A DNA stretch of 56,932 nucleotides from Evernia prunastri. Its lineage: Eukaryota > Ascomycota > Lecanoromycetes > Lecanorales > Parmeliaceae. This document shows, piece by piece, positions 45,347 through 56,589 of this stretch. The stretch is from contig NKYR01000184.1 in NCBI GenBank assembly GCA_003184365.1, forward strand, positions 1 through 56,932. The letters run 5' to 3'. Each line of letters starts with the position of its first letter. Within the stretch, counting starts at the first letter, position 1. Under the pieces are notes generated by a model, which made no database searches, had not been told where the DNA came from, and saw only the letters and a program-made list of their open reading frames with translations. Position numbers and translations under genes: made by a program.

Positions 45347-46693
45347 CTACTCTAACGCTTGACCTCTGGTTCCCGTCTCAGCCGGTCTCTCCCCCGCGGC
45401 CACTTCCTCGATCGCTTCTCTGATGATCCGGCACCCCTTCGCCATATCCTCCTTCGTGATGTTGAGCGGCGGTATGAACCTCAGCGTGTCGTAGATCGAG
45501 GTCGTGAGGACGAGCATATCCTTCTCCATGCATTTCGCCTGTATCTTCGACGCGTATCCATGTCCCGGAGTGCATTCCAGCGCCAACATCAAGCCCAAGC
45601 CCCTCACGTCGTAGATGATCTTTCCGGTTTTGGGGTCGGACTTGACTGCGTCGAGCATGCCCTTCAGCTCCGCTCCCCTGGCGGCCACATTCTCTAAGAT
45701 CCTCTCATCTTGAAAGGCTTTCGCCACGGCAACTCCGGCTGCACATGAAACTGCGTTCCCCGCGTATGTGCCTCCCATCGATCCGGGTTTCTGCATGTCC
45801 ATCAATTCTTTTCGTGAGACGATTGCAGAGAGCGGAAAGCCGTTTGCAATCCCTTTGGCCATGACTAAGATATCTGGCCTCACACCCCAATGTTCGATGG
45901 CAAACATTTTTCCGGTCCTACCGAAGCCGGATTGAACCTCGTCTGCGATCAAGAGGATGTTGTTCTTGTCGCAAATCTCCCGAACCTTTGCGAGGTACTC
46001 TGCCGGAGGGGGAACATAGCCGCCTTCCCCCAGGACTGGCTCAATAACGATGGCAGCAGTGTCGGATGGCGCAGTTTCACGTTTTAGGAGAAGTTCGAGC
46101 TGAAGCACGGGGTCCATGCAACAGTTCTCGAAGCCATACTTCCCGCCTGAATGAGTGGCGATGGAACATTGCGCGCAGTATGGGAATGGAACCGAAAAGA
46201 CGCCAGGCATCAGTGGAGCATAGTTCTCACCGTAAATGGTCTTGGAGCGCGTCATTGCCATGGTTCCGAAGGTGCGTCCGTGATAGGAACCCTGCATGAC
46301 GATGATGTTCTGTTTCTTTGTTGCATGCCGAGCCAATTTGACCGCTGCTTCGATTGCCTCGGCTCCTGAATTCCAGAAGAAGAAGGTATCCAGAGACTCG
46401 TGAGGCATCAAAGGCAGAAGTGATTTTATCAATTCGAGGTAAGGCTTCTGAAAGGCTATGTTGATCTGTCCGTGGACAAGTTTGCCCACTTGGGACTGAG
46501 CCGCCTTGGTCACGGCGGGATGGCAATGGCCTAGGTTAGCGACTGCAATGCCGCAGGTGAAATCGAGCATCCTGCGGCCTCCAACCATGGTGACATAGCT
46601 GCCAGAGCCGCTCTCGATGACCTCGCTGGCGAGTCGACCGATACCTTTGGCTACATGCCTGGTGCCAAATTGAGCCAATGCGGAAGCGCTCAT
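45347..46693 (-). CDS. Class III PLP-dependent aminotransferase (4-aminobutyrate aminotransferase-like)
   Basis: Single-exon frame of 448 residues. Features of subgroup III aminotransferases are complete: FTCGIAVANLGHCHP, FFWNSGAEAIEAAVKLAR, GSYHGRTFGTMAMT, IVIEPVLGEGGY, the PLP-binding ILLIADEVQSGFGRTG with the cofactor-pyridine Asp, and ILVMAKGIANGFPL with the Schiff-base Lys. Closest in feel to the 4-aminobutyrate/ornithine branch that transfers an omega-amino group to 2-oxoglutarate. No obvious mitochondrial leader, and the absence of introns and the bacterial-style motif spelling make a bacterial origin by old transfer possible but unproven. The frame is entirely clean. Confidence 0.9.
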   Translation of the reverse strand: MSASALAQFGTRHVAKGIGRLASEVIESGSGSYVTMVGGRRMLDFTCGIAVANLGHCHPAVTKAAQSQVGKLVHGQINIAFQKPYLELIKSLLPLMPHESLDTFFFWNSGAEAIEAAVKLARHATKKQNIIVMQGSYHGRTFGTMAMTRSKTIYGENYAPLMPGVFSVPFPYCAQCSIATHSGGKYGFENCCMDPVLQLELLLKRETAPSDTAAIVIEPVLGEGGYVPPPAEYLAKVREICDKNNILLIADEVQSGFGRTGKMFAIEHWGVRPDILVMAKGIANGFPLSAIVSRKELMDMQKPGSMGGTYAGNAVSCAAGVAVAKAFQDERILENVAARGAELKGMLDAVKSDPKTGKIIYDVRGLGLMLALECTPGHGYASKIQAKCMEKDMLVLTTSIYDTLRFIPPLNITKEDMAKGCRIIREAIEEVAAGERPAETGTRGQALE

Positions 46694-47290
46694 GATTGAG
46701 GAAGTGAATGAGAGTGGAATTTGAGCTCTCCACGGGATATGGCGATGGATGAGGGAACACTTTCAGTGTCAACGGACTTTCTGACGTAGCAAGCTGGCCG
46801 TCTCCAGCAGGCTTGGTTAAGCGGACGATGTCGGCTGTATGTGAAGCAAGTCTGGAATTGGCCTCGCCTAAGGTAATTTGTACATGCTCTACGTAGTGAA
46901 CTGAAGCAATACACGAGTACGTTTGGTAAGGAAGAGAGGGGCCTTGTCGTGCCTTGGCACGCACGGCAAGTTCTATGAGAGTCGAACGCTTGCTTACCTA
47001 ATGTGTTGCTGCGGGGTCATGTCGATCGCCGTTATTTTGATTGGTTACCTTACTTTAGTGGTTTCAGCTGCGCGTAAGGTACTGTAAAGTCTGTAAGAAA
47101 AGGTAGAGTATGATAGATAACAACCCATTTCCCACCCTTTTGCTCCACTCCATCGAATTCCAAGTCTAAGATCATTCTTACTTTGTCCATTCAGCCCAAC
47201 TACAGAGTATCAACTATACAAATGTACCATCTGTCTCCACCTCTTCCCGCTGCCAATTACGTCTCTTAGCCTCTCGCCTCTGCTAGTCAG
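46694..47290. other. Intergenic DNA
   Basis: Upstream of the aminotransferase and downstream of the DUF3237-like gene (both on the minus strand). No element recognised. Confidence 0.5.
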
Positions 47291-47919
47291 CTACTGTCCG
47301 ACCTCATATCCCTCCACGGCAACCATCGTACGCGCCGCATTTGGCTTCAGTTGAGCAATGATGAAAGCATCCGCCAATGCCGAATATCTCCCACCAATTT
47401 CAATTTCCTACACCGCAATTCCAATCAGCTTTCGATGCTCTGATCTCGTATCTTTTCCTTTTCTCTTTTTATTTCAAAAGACGTGACGGAGTAAACTCAC
47501 CACTCTAGTGACTTGCCCTGTCAGCTTCCCAGTACCCGAGATCTGAATCAGGTAGGGCACTCGGTCGTATGTGGTTCCGTATAGGATAATGGCTGGGACC
47601 TCGATCGTGCTGTTCTGATAGAGCGCCGGATACGCGAGACCGGCCTGCACAGTCGCGTTGATAGCACCGGTTATGTTTCCACCGGCAATTGGTTCCACTG
47701 TCAGGCAGGTCAGTGCGACTGCCCGAGTCCAGGGACATGAGACTTGCGTTCGCGCACCCCGCCTGGGACGGGAATTGGCGATGATGATATGGCCTTCCCT
47801 AGCTCAATGTTCGCGGAGAACAAATGCTGCAGGGAAGTAAGAGCAGCGTAAGGTGGAGCGCTAGCTAACAATGCTGCTACGAAGCAAGGGAGAAAAGGTG
47901 TGAGCTTGGTGAAAAGCAT
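47291..47919 (-). CDS. Secreted DUF3237-family protein, 3 exons
   Basis: Exons 47919-47748, 47697-47501 and 47407-47291 join to 161 residues. A signal peptide (MLFTKLTPFLPCFVAALLAS) is followed by LFSANIELGKAI, PVPGGVR, EPIAGGNITGAINATV, GLAYPALYQNSTIEVPAI, YGTTYDRVPYLIQ and a C-terminal GGRYSALADAFIIAQLKPN, the order of the DUF3237 beta-barrel family common in secretomes of filamentous fungi. The biochemical role is unknown. The first intron (47698-47747, 50 nt) only keeps frame if it uses a GC donor (GCAAGT); the nearby GT alternative breaks the frame. The second intron is 93 nt. Confidence 0.8.
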
Positions 47920-48707
47920 TGTTAGTGATTGCTTGAAGGTGAATGTTCACTGACACCTGTGGTACGACTGATGTTGGTCCGATCTGTTCAACAACCTATT
48001 TCAGATTCATGGTAGGGAATTGCAGCACTTATACATTTTCTATCTGGTGCCTTCAACGTGCTAAAACAAGCAGCAATCCGCGCCGGGATCATCTCGCATC
48101 TTGGCATCTGGAAGTGGTTTGGCGCTCTTTTCCAAGGTGTAAGCAAAATGATCGAGGCTGAGCCACAACTTGATTGAATGCAACAAAGAGGTTGCCGCTT
48201 CGCTTTTTCAGTCAGATCACTATGCTTGAGAGACCGAAACAAGCTCGTAAGCCGCGAGGCTGAAATTTTCTTACATGCAGAGAACTAATTCCGTCCAAGA
48301 TCCATCCAACTGACGAGTAAGTCACGGTTGCTAGCCTCAAAGAAGACCTCTGTCGGAGTCTGCAGTTGACTCTATGATGACGAATCGATCCATGAATCCT
48401 TTGCCGGCGATGACCGTAAACATGATGGATCTCGCTCTTTCAGTCCTAGACTCTTCGGCAGTGGAAGTCGCAATCCAGCGTCTGCGAACCCCAAGTTAAA
48501 CCATAGATCTATTGTTTCTGCTGTTGCGTTGAGACAGCAGGTTGGCTTCAAGAAGCCAGTCGTGCTACGAAGTTCTGGCTCCATCGCCATAATTCGGACA
48601 CTTACGAGGCAACTACAACATGTAACGGACGGCCGAGGTAGATCTCGGATGCCGCGTTTCGGATGGGGATTCAGCACTTTGTAGCATCAAGATGCCACAA
48701 TATGTTG
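47920..48707. other. Intergenic DNA
   Basis: No gene recognised. The frame to 48613 that overlaps its right end is the out-of-frame run-on of the YTH gene. Confidence 0.5.
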
Positions 48708-50310
48708 CTAGGTGGGCACTTGCGGCTGAAAGCCCGCAGGTATGTAGCCATCTGAACCCAGAGACATGGGTGGTAGGGTTTGATGAAACAGCTCCAACAT
48801 TCGGATTCCTAGGTTGGTCTCCAACTCGGTACCATCCCTGGCAACTTTCACATCTCGATTCGCGTTCCATAGGTTTCTTAGGCCTCTTGTGTGATAGAAA
48901 GGGAACACGACTTGTCGATATCCACTCGACCTCGAAAGGGCTACTGAGATTCCACTCCTTGTCCTTCGCGGTATCTGCCCCTTCTGTTCCAGTCTTGACT
49001 TCATGAGCCCCGAAGAACAGCTTGGGGCTGGAGTCATCTTGGCTTGCAATATCGGCTTCCCAGAAGATCGTACCACGATATGCATCGATGAAGATGGCAC
49101 CTTCAGGCGCACATTCGGTGCCTGGTGTGAACACTATTTCCGGCATGTCCGATTCCCCTTTCTCCATGGCGTCTTCCCGGCCCCTTGCCGGAAGTGACGG
49201 TGGAGAATGTTCCTCGATCAGCCCTTTCATCTTCGCATAACCAAAGTACTCCCCAGACTTATTGGCTGAGAAAATAAGATAGACGTCATCGGTGCACTGG
49301 ATCATGTCAGATGCTTCAACATTGGTTATTGTAAGATGAGTCCATACCGCAAATGCTTGGTTCAAAGCCGTCTCGTTGTGCTTCTGTGTCACCCAGTGCC
49401 CACTTTGGACTGACGATTCCAGATCTTCTGTCGCGAGACTTTTCAATACGAAGAATCTTTTCTTTGCATTGTTTTCAAGTGGTGCCTTCATGTTCACCTG
49501 ACTTGCTCCAGGTGACCCAGAGGAGCTCCCTTGGTACTTTGCGGTTTCAGCAAAATCATCGACGGCCAGAGAGAGACGGTTTCTGTTATCATTGCCGGCA
49601 GTAGCAGTGGGATCAATAAGAACGGGGACGCCCGTCTTTCGAACACGGCAGACCAACCGCACCCCTTCAAACTTGGAATCGTGAAACCTTTTCATAGCAT
49701 CTAAGAGCGCTTCGCCCGTCCTGTAGTTGACAAAGGCGGACTTGCTTTTGGCAATCCAGAAAACGCTCTCGATGGTCGTTGTTGCCGCTGTGGAAAAATG
49801 CTCCTTGAGCTTCACTATGTCTGTACTGAAAGGGAGGTTGCCAACCGAGAGCGCATGACCTGGCTGTCGAGGTTTCCTCGGTGGCCCACGACGGACACTT
49901 GGTTTGGTGCCTGCAGGGGTGCTCGTGCTACCCGCGTTGGTGACTGGTTGCCGTCAAACCGGTGATGGGTCTGGGAAGGGTTTCTTACCGATTTGAGAAG
50001 GTGGCTGTGGTAATGGATGAGGGGAACGACTGAAGTTGTGGATGTCGCTAGACGGAGAGGGTGGATAGTGAACATGAGGATGACGTAGATGGTGCTGCCT
50101 GGACTCGTGAGGAAAGGGGGAGACGGGGTTCCACCAAGGTGAGTGGCGGTATTGTTGGCCGGGCGAGAGAGGTTGCAGCATGTGCTGAGACGGGTGGCGG
50201 ACAGGACAGGATAATTGAATGAAGAGTAGATTTAGCCGGAGAATGGAACATGGCAGGTATGCTGATGATGGATGCGTTGCAATATCTGATGTTCTGCGCA
50301 GCGGTAGCAA
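48708..50310 (-). pseudogene. RRM + YTH m6A-reader protein with a C-terminal frameshift
   Basis: From high to low coordinates: a Pro/Gln-rich N-terminus to 49989, an intron (49944-49988), a basic RRGPPRKPRQPGHAL segment, an RRM (SVGNLPFS, SKSAFVNYRTGEAL, FEGVRLVCRVR), a linker, then a YTH domain (KKRFFVLKSLATEDLE, SGHWVTQKHNETALNQAF, DDVYLIFSANKSGEYFGYA, FEVEWISTSRVPF). YTH domains bind N6-methyladenosine in RNA, and the RRM+YTH pairing is the normal fungal layout. A 51-nt intron (49297-49347) lies inside the domain and is open in frame, so retention would insert 17 residues. After VPF the frame shifts: YHTRGLRNLWNANRDVKVARDG, the expected end of the domain, is in another frame (to 48708), while the original frame runs on nonsensically to 48613. 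A single extra base near 48896-48900 explains this. The true start is uncertain. Confidence 0.8.
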
Positions 50311-50890
50311 TGGGGGGGTTTTGACCAGGAAGAATGGTGTGAAGATGGGGACTGGTGATACATTATTGCGAGGACGAGGGTTACACTTATTGATGATGAC
50401 AGTGCAGTCCTTGGCGGCAGTGGGGTATTGGGATGGATGTTTCTATATTTTAGGGCAGTAGATACTTTAGTTCGCATAATAACAATATACTGTCACCCAG
50501 CTACAGCGGAAGTATCTCCGGCGGAATAACGATGTTTATTATAGGGATCTTAGTTGCAGTACCTTTTTGGGTACCTTAGGTAGGATAGTGGGGAGCCAGG
50601 CATGGGATTCTTTGTTTTTACCATGATTGACGGGATGCGTATATTTCAGAATGATGTAATTGACCCTTGCGAGCCTTGGACCCTGAAAAGATGAAAACAT
50701 GACGTGAGAGGTAGAATAAAAGAGGAGCGGGGATTGCTCCGCTACTCTCCAAGACTCTCCAACTACATTATCTTACCTTAAGGTAACTTACTCTACCAAC
50801 CTGACTTCATGTTCCAATTGCTTTTGTTCTTCATTATCACCTAAGACTCCTATCATCAAAGCAGCAGTGGCAACTATACCAACCGCTAAA
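50311..50890. other. Divergent promoter region
   Basis: Lies between the minus-strand YTH gene and the plus-strand Zn2Cys6 gene. No specific element recognised, apart from a repeated CTCTCCAA shortly before the latter gene. Confidence 0.5.
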
Positions 50891-51965
50891 ATGTCTCCAA
50901 GTCCTCTTGCTTCTCCTCTTCTCCCTCCTTCTGACCTCTCCCCTCCTCCTGTCCTCAAGCACTGGGCTCGACGAAAGAGACGGGTACAACGTACAGCAAT
51001 CACTTCGAATGCATGTACAACGTGCCGGAAAAAGCGCAAAAAGGTATACATACTCCAGTACTATTCACCTTCATATCTCAAACCAAGCCCAAGTCCTCTG
51101 ACTCATCACCATCATCATTCCCTAGTGCGACGGCAAATCCCCTTGCTACACTTGCTCTCACACACTCCCTTCACCACCCGAATGCACATACGAGGTGAGT
51201 TCGCAGGTTGCGAAGCGGGAACTGCAGCGTGAAAACGCCGAACTGCGGCGACAACAGGCGCTGTCCGACCAGATCTTCGAGGCTCTCCGATCCGACTCCC
51301 AGGCCCCCAACATTCTTCAACTGTTAAGAAATGGGGAAAGTCTGGCTCTCATAGCCAAGGTTGCGAAGTCGTCCTCGGTACAGTGTAGCGTGGTCAGCTC
51401 ACCGTCAGAAGTCCAGTCCATGGTCAGCGACCAGGATATGTGGAACCAGAAGGATGAGCATAAACTCTGGACCGATCCTGAAATGGCCGTGGCATCGAGC
51501 GAGGTCTTGTATCCGTGGACCATGGCATCGTGCGACGATCATCTGATCAAGCACCTCTTCTCCCTCTATTGGACATGGATCCATCCGGCTTACCCCATCT
51601 TCAGCATGGAGCAGTTTATAGAAGGATACCGAACCGGGAACAAGGAGCACTGCACGCCTTTCCTGGTCGCCGCCGTCTGCGCCGCGGCGTGTGATCTGCT
51701 CGCCCCTTACTGGATCACTCTGGCAGGACAGGTTCCGGATGTTTTCACCCTCAGGCGGCGGTTCGTGGCAGAAGCGGTTCGGCAGGAGAAATCGGCGGAT
51801 CGTGGTGCGACGACTTGGTTGGAGGCATCACGGGTCATGCTGCTCGTCAAGTCCCGGTCCCAGATTCCGTGCATGGCAAACGCGACGGGGCCCGTACAGG
51901 AATTAGCCGGAGGCGTTGTGGGTGGAAGGAGTGGGAGTCTAGGATCTTCTCTGATTTACTACTGA
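50891..51965 (+). CDS. Short Zn2Cys6 transcription factor
   Basis: Exons 50891-51043 and 51126-51965 give 330 residues. The intron (82 nt) falls inside a binuclear zinc cluster, giving C-x2-C-x6-C-x5-C-x2-C-x9-C (ACTTCRKKRKKC then DGKSPCYTC). After it come a Glu/Arg coiled-coil-like linker (KRELQRENAELRRQQAL) and the start of the fungal transcription-factor middle domain (DDHLIKHLFSLYWTWIHPAYPIFS). Family members usually run to 550-800 residues; here the domain stops after WLEASRVMLLV and ends in a low-complexity Gly/Ser tail, so the protein looks C-terminally truncated. It could still bind DNA and act as a dominant-negative-like form (inference). Confidence 0.75.
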
Positions 51966-52334
51966 TACGTACATCCTTGATCAACCTACCTACAGCCTTC
52001 ACCCTCTGAATGCACGCGCGTCATTTCTCCCCGCCTCCTTACTCCGCACCGCGCTCGTCTCGAACAACCCACGCCCCCTGACCTCCCTCCTCGGCAGTCA
52101 GACCTCGAAAAGGGTTCACCTCGCGCCTCGCATCCACGCTGCTCGTGTCTGGAGGTACAGTCTCTGTTCCTCCCCTCAGAACAACGCTCCTTGACGAAGC
52201 AGCATCCCTAATCGAAAAGAGCATGCCCCCACCCACACATCTCCCAGGCCCCACGTTCGGTATCCACCGCCTCTTCATTATCCGTCTCCATCCATGCCTC
52301 AGCCCCCTTATCTCTACACCTCCCTCCCAGCCCN

Positions 52335-52375
<41 letters not shown>

Positions 52376-53986
52376 TGCCAACTCCATTCTCTATCTGGCA
52401 GGCGCGCTTCGAACTTTCCAGCGCCACGATCCCATTTTCCGTCTCGACGTTCCCAACGGCCTCTTTGCCCCTTGCACTGCCATTCTCCGTCATACGAGAC
52501 ATCAGCCGTCCACTCACCTCGCTCTGCTCTCCTCACCCCCTCACCTCCCCTCCCTACAACCCCACGCGCCACCCCACCCATCCCGTCTCCTCAAGCACAT
52601 TCCTCGAAAAACCACCCCTCCCCCGTCCTATTCTCAGCAGGCCCCAGCAGTGGTGATGAAGACTTGCATATTGAACTGAGTCCAGCTACGGGGCCTTTAA
52701 AAATCTCGCAGCTATTGGGGACAAAGGAGTGGCTAGCTGCACGAATGCATTCTGTGAGCAACAATTGCTGGGATATGCATGGAAAGTAACCCGGGCAAAT
52801 GAGCATATGCATCCGTGCATGGACGGCACTGGGCAGCTAAGCGAGCCCGCTGATAACATCGCAGGGAGAGTGAGGTGTGTGCCTGATGCTTGCTGGGGTG
52901 GTATGGGGCCGGAGCTCCTGCGGGGGGAAAGTGGAGAACAGGGGAGAAGGACGTGCAGGCGCATTGGCTGCTACGGGATAGGAACGTGCTTGTGCTGTGA
53001 TTTGTTCTGAAGGAGCCTAAGGCGGATGGATGGCTTTGAAGGGAAGCTGGGCCGAGGCGGAGGTGTTTATGTGTGGGCCTGAACGACCTTTTTTTCTTTT
53101 TTTCTTTTTTTTTTGGATTGGAGAGCGGGGACGGGCGAGGAAGTCCGTTGGGGAAAGGGTGGGGAGGGAAGGGAGTAGAAGAAAAGAGGGTGAAGAGGGA
53201 AGGGGGAGGGAGAGAAAGGAGAGGAAGGGAAGGGAAGGGTGGTTGTGGGAAGTTTGAGACTTGAGTAGGTAGAGAAGAGAGAGAAGTGGAGAGAAGATTC
53301 AAGAATGAGAGATGCGATTAGGATGTGGGTCAAGGGAGAGGGGTGAGGTGGACCTATGGATGTGTGATAAGGCGTGTGTCGTGACCCGAAGAGGATTGTC
53401 GAGCTGTTTACGGCTCAGGCATGGCCCTGGTCTGTGGATAAGAGTCGTGGGTTGCTGAGCCCAGAGCGGTCTGTGGAAGAGCTGGTCTCGATGTTTCGCA
53501 GTCATGATATCGTGGATAGCAGTTACGACACCTAGGAAGGGGCATGATGTGGAAATGGAGACAGGAGGGGAAGTCCTGTCGATTTTAACATGATCCGCCA
53601 ATGATAGATTCCAAGCCAGTCATGCATTTAGATTCCACAACCAGACTGCAAGTCTGCATCGTTGTGAATCCAGAAAGGGGAAGAAGGTCAAGACGGTCAT
53701 CAACAGGATTGCGCAATTACAAAAACATCTCCAGCGGTGGAGCTTGGACAAAGAGCTCTTGTCTCCAGCAACAAAGCGGGCCGATGCAGCCGGGAGTCAT
53801 GCAGATACCGATGGACGGGGTGCAGATTGCATTCCTCAGGTCTAAGAACTCGGAGAGGTAGATTTCGCCAAACAGCACCCATGGATTAAGTCCTGTATGG
53901 CCAAGAGAGAAGACTTGACGAGCCATAGAGGCGCGATAATTTGGAACACGGGCTCGTTTCTTCTGTGATATGCAAGACCGCCATAC
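51966..53986. other. Gene-poor stretch around a poly-C gap
   Basis: No recognised gene. Frames crossing the poly-C run (52039-52789) are artefacts of composition. A purine/pyrimidine-biased segment lies at about 53090-53260 (T-rich then GGGAA-rich). Confidence 0.5.
52331..52373. repeat. Poly-C run with one N
   Basis: About 42 consecutive C with an N at 52334. Such homopolymers are read unreliably, so length and local sequence are uncertain. Marks a probable assembly weak point. Confidence 0.95.
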
Positions 53987-54386
53987 TTAAAAGACCCTTC
54001 TAATGCTTCGCCTAAGGCACAGCCTAAGCGCTCCTCCTACCTCTGCAGCCCGAGAGAGAGACTTGTACCCGAACACCTCAACGGCGTTCGCATCCGGTCC
54101 GCTGAGAGCGCTGCCATCCGTGCCTCCATCGAGAAACTGTACACACTTCCAACTATGATTATAGGAAAACGGTACGTAATAAAAACCGAAAGAGCAGAGT
54201 AGTAAGCGCCATGATCGACGAGATTGATTGGCCTGGTTGGTTGCACACCTGCTCAACATCATTGAGACACGTCTCCAGGGCTCGTGAGTAGTTTTCAAAG
54301 GGTGGGTACCTCCGGTTGTTGCCTAGATCTTCGAGACTCAACGTAATCAGGGTCATGAGCGCAAGAAGAAACCGAGTTCTTCTCAT
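53987..54386 (-). CDS. Candidate small secreted protein
   Basis: ATG at 54386 starts a signal-peptide-like segment (MRRTRFLLALMTLITLS); exon 1 ends at 54249. An intron to 54146 (acceptor after TTGGAAG) joins in phase to CVQFLDGGTDGSALSGPD and ends at 53987, giving 98 residues with a few cysteines. No family recognised. The splice choice is one of several and the gene is tentative; effector-like size and secretion signal are the only hints. Confidence 0.33.
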
Positions 54387-55541
54387 AGCCACCTTGGTGA
54401 TGATGAATTGTGACTTGGGAGCGCGATCGTGCTCGTTTAGGAGCAAGAGGAGCCGCTTATTGTCGCTACTTCTGAATCGGGAGACTCAGACGGAGAAGAG
54501 ATGTCGACGTGAAGGATGAGGAGGGCGACTGGGTGGATGAAGGAGATGCGGCTTGGTGAGAATTTGTCGATCGTCAGTAGACAACCTTAGGGTCTATAGA
54601 AGCGGGTGGAGATACATATGGTAAGCACCAGTCAGATCAAAGAGTTCATAGCAGATGATCCTGGGCAGTTACTCGCCATGATGGACGCGCTTCAGAAGGG
54701 CAAACCGAGGTCCCGGTCTTTGGGGGGTTCGTTTCCGCGAATTACGTGTGGACCGGCTATTGGTTTTGTTGTGGTTCTGTTTTTGCGATTGAAGAACCCA
54801 TCTGTGCCGCAGTAGAAGCGGTTTGCTGCGAGTATATCAGAAGGTTGGAGAGCATGCTAGTACGTACTTCTTGGCGCAAATGTTGACTGGCCCGGCGGAA
54901 CTTCGGATGATTGTGCCACCTACTATGTCCCTAGTGGTGTTGGAGCTACAGTTTCATCTTCAGCCCATCTGCTATAATCGTGGCTGTGAGGAAACATTGG
55001 ATTCATTTCCATATGCAGCTTTGTGGTACAGATCTCACGTGTTTCTTATATGATCCTACCACTCCATAAGCTTGGTCCTTCCTAATTGGGGCCAGCTGCT
55101 GCGGCACTGCATGTGGAGTACTTCGAAACAACGCTCTCTCAGCTTCCGTGCGGAGTATTATGGGCCTGGCAATTATGGAGCGATATCTCTGCAACAAGAG
55201 ACTAGGTACATCCAATCTAGAATGCATATCGAAGAGCAATGCTTACGAATTGGCATAGAGTAGGGGCAAATTGAAGCTTTCAACCTGCGACTTCAAACAT
55301 CTGATGAGTCGCATCGCCAATCTAGTGTAATCCTTCATGGCCCCTGCACTTACGCTATGCTTCGATGGCCCCATCGGTGTATTATGTGGCACAACATTCC
55401 CTCGTTTGGACCGCAGTCCTTGGCAGGCCGTAAATGCTTGGAGATACATCCAATACAAAAAACGCTCATTCCCTGCTCGTACAACGTTTGAATAGTCGCT
55501 CGCTCCTTGCAAGTTGCATCTGTGCTTTCAGGATAACCAGG
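54387..55541. other. Intergenic DNA
   Basis: Short frames only; nothing recognised. Confidence 0.5.
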
Positions 55542-56589
55542 ATGTCATTCACCAGCAGTCTCTTTGCACTCTGGCTCTACATGACGTTTTTGGTAGGACT
55601 GCTTGTAGACTGCGCAGTCCTGGAGGAAAGACGACCCAGTACGCTTCCGAAGCCTCTTCTTCCCTGACCCAAATCTTGGTGCTAACTACTTCAGACTCGA
55701 CTGGAGGGGTTACCCTGGTCACGAAAGTCGTCGCTGTCACTTCTTTCTTAGGTTCATCGGGAACGCCTTCATCAACAGCTACGCCAGACTCGTCGGACGA
55801 AAACGGGATCATCACTAAAGTAGTCAGAGTTGGACCTACTACTGTTGATACCGCCAATTGCAACCCATTGCTCTGCACTGTCAATGTTGCGGTTGGTGAC
55901 AGCGCCCCTCCCCTCCCCTTCTTTTGGACCGAAACTCGAGTAAGTTCTAATATTATGCTCAGTCGGTTTCTGTATTGTATTGGCCCCAGAAGTCCGCAAG
56001 GACAGCGTGCCTTTCCACAATCTCCAGTCTGCCATCAGCGACGCCTCCATCGGGATTGAACCCGTAAGTCTCTTTCCCAAACCCCCGCACAACATATTCA
56101 AGTACCCCGCTGACCGAGCTCAAAAGTGATCCATCGAGCATATACGGCATCTTCTATTCATTAAGCGTGAGCAATGGCTGCGGCACTCTGAGCACGACCT
56201 TCGATTCAATCACCATGTCCTTCACACCAGGCGCCCTCTCGACCGTCAACCCTTTCGGAACCAACGCCGAGGTCTTCAACTTTGCCGATCTGCCTTGTCC
56301 GCCGCCAGGTCTGTACGTGGAGCCCGGAAAGCTATACGAGCCCCAATTCGCACCGCCGCGAGCCTTTTTCAGCAGCCTGCAAGCGGCGAACCCGGCCGCC
56401 CTGCAGGGATGTCACGATGGTATGTGGGCGGGTGGCTGGACGGACCCTCCGATAGCTTTCATCACAGCCGGTCCGCTTGATGGGCCTGGGGCACCGGGTG
56501 GAGGTCGTCCTCCCCGTCGGATAAGGGACATACCGGCGAACGCACATTTGACAGCCAGGGGTCCGGTCCAGACCGCTGAACCCTCTTGA
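55542..56589 (+). pseudogene. Secreted hypothetical protein with two frame changes
   Basis: Starts with a signal peptide (MSFTSSLFALWLYMTFLVGLLVDC). Within about 30 bases of LEERRP the reading moves to another frame (TQYASEASSSLTQILVLTT, NCNPLLCTVNVAV). A second phase mismatch lies between 55935 and 55990, before NLQSAISDASIGIEP. A clean intron then joins to LKSDPSSIYGIFYSLSVSNGCGTL at the acceptor near 56123, and the last exon (FNFADLPCPPPGLY, WTDPPIAF) is open to 56589. The final exons look like a conserved secreted hypothetical family. Without RNA data an unusual intron arrangement could explain one of the mismatches, but not obviously both. Confidence 0.55.

Noticed and set aside
52039..52789. 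Large ORFs across the poly-C run on both strands
   Set aside because: They are created by the homopolymer (Pro or Gly runs) and an N.
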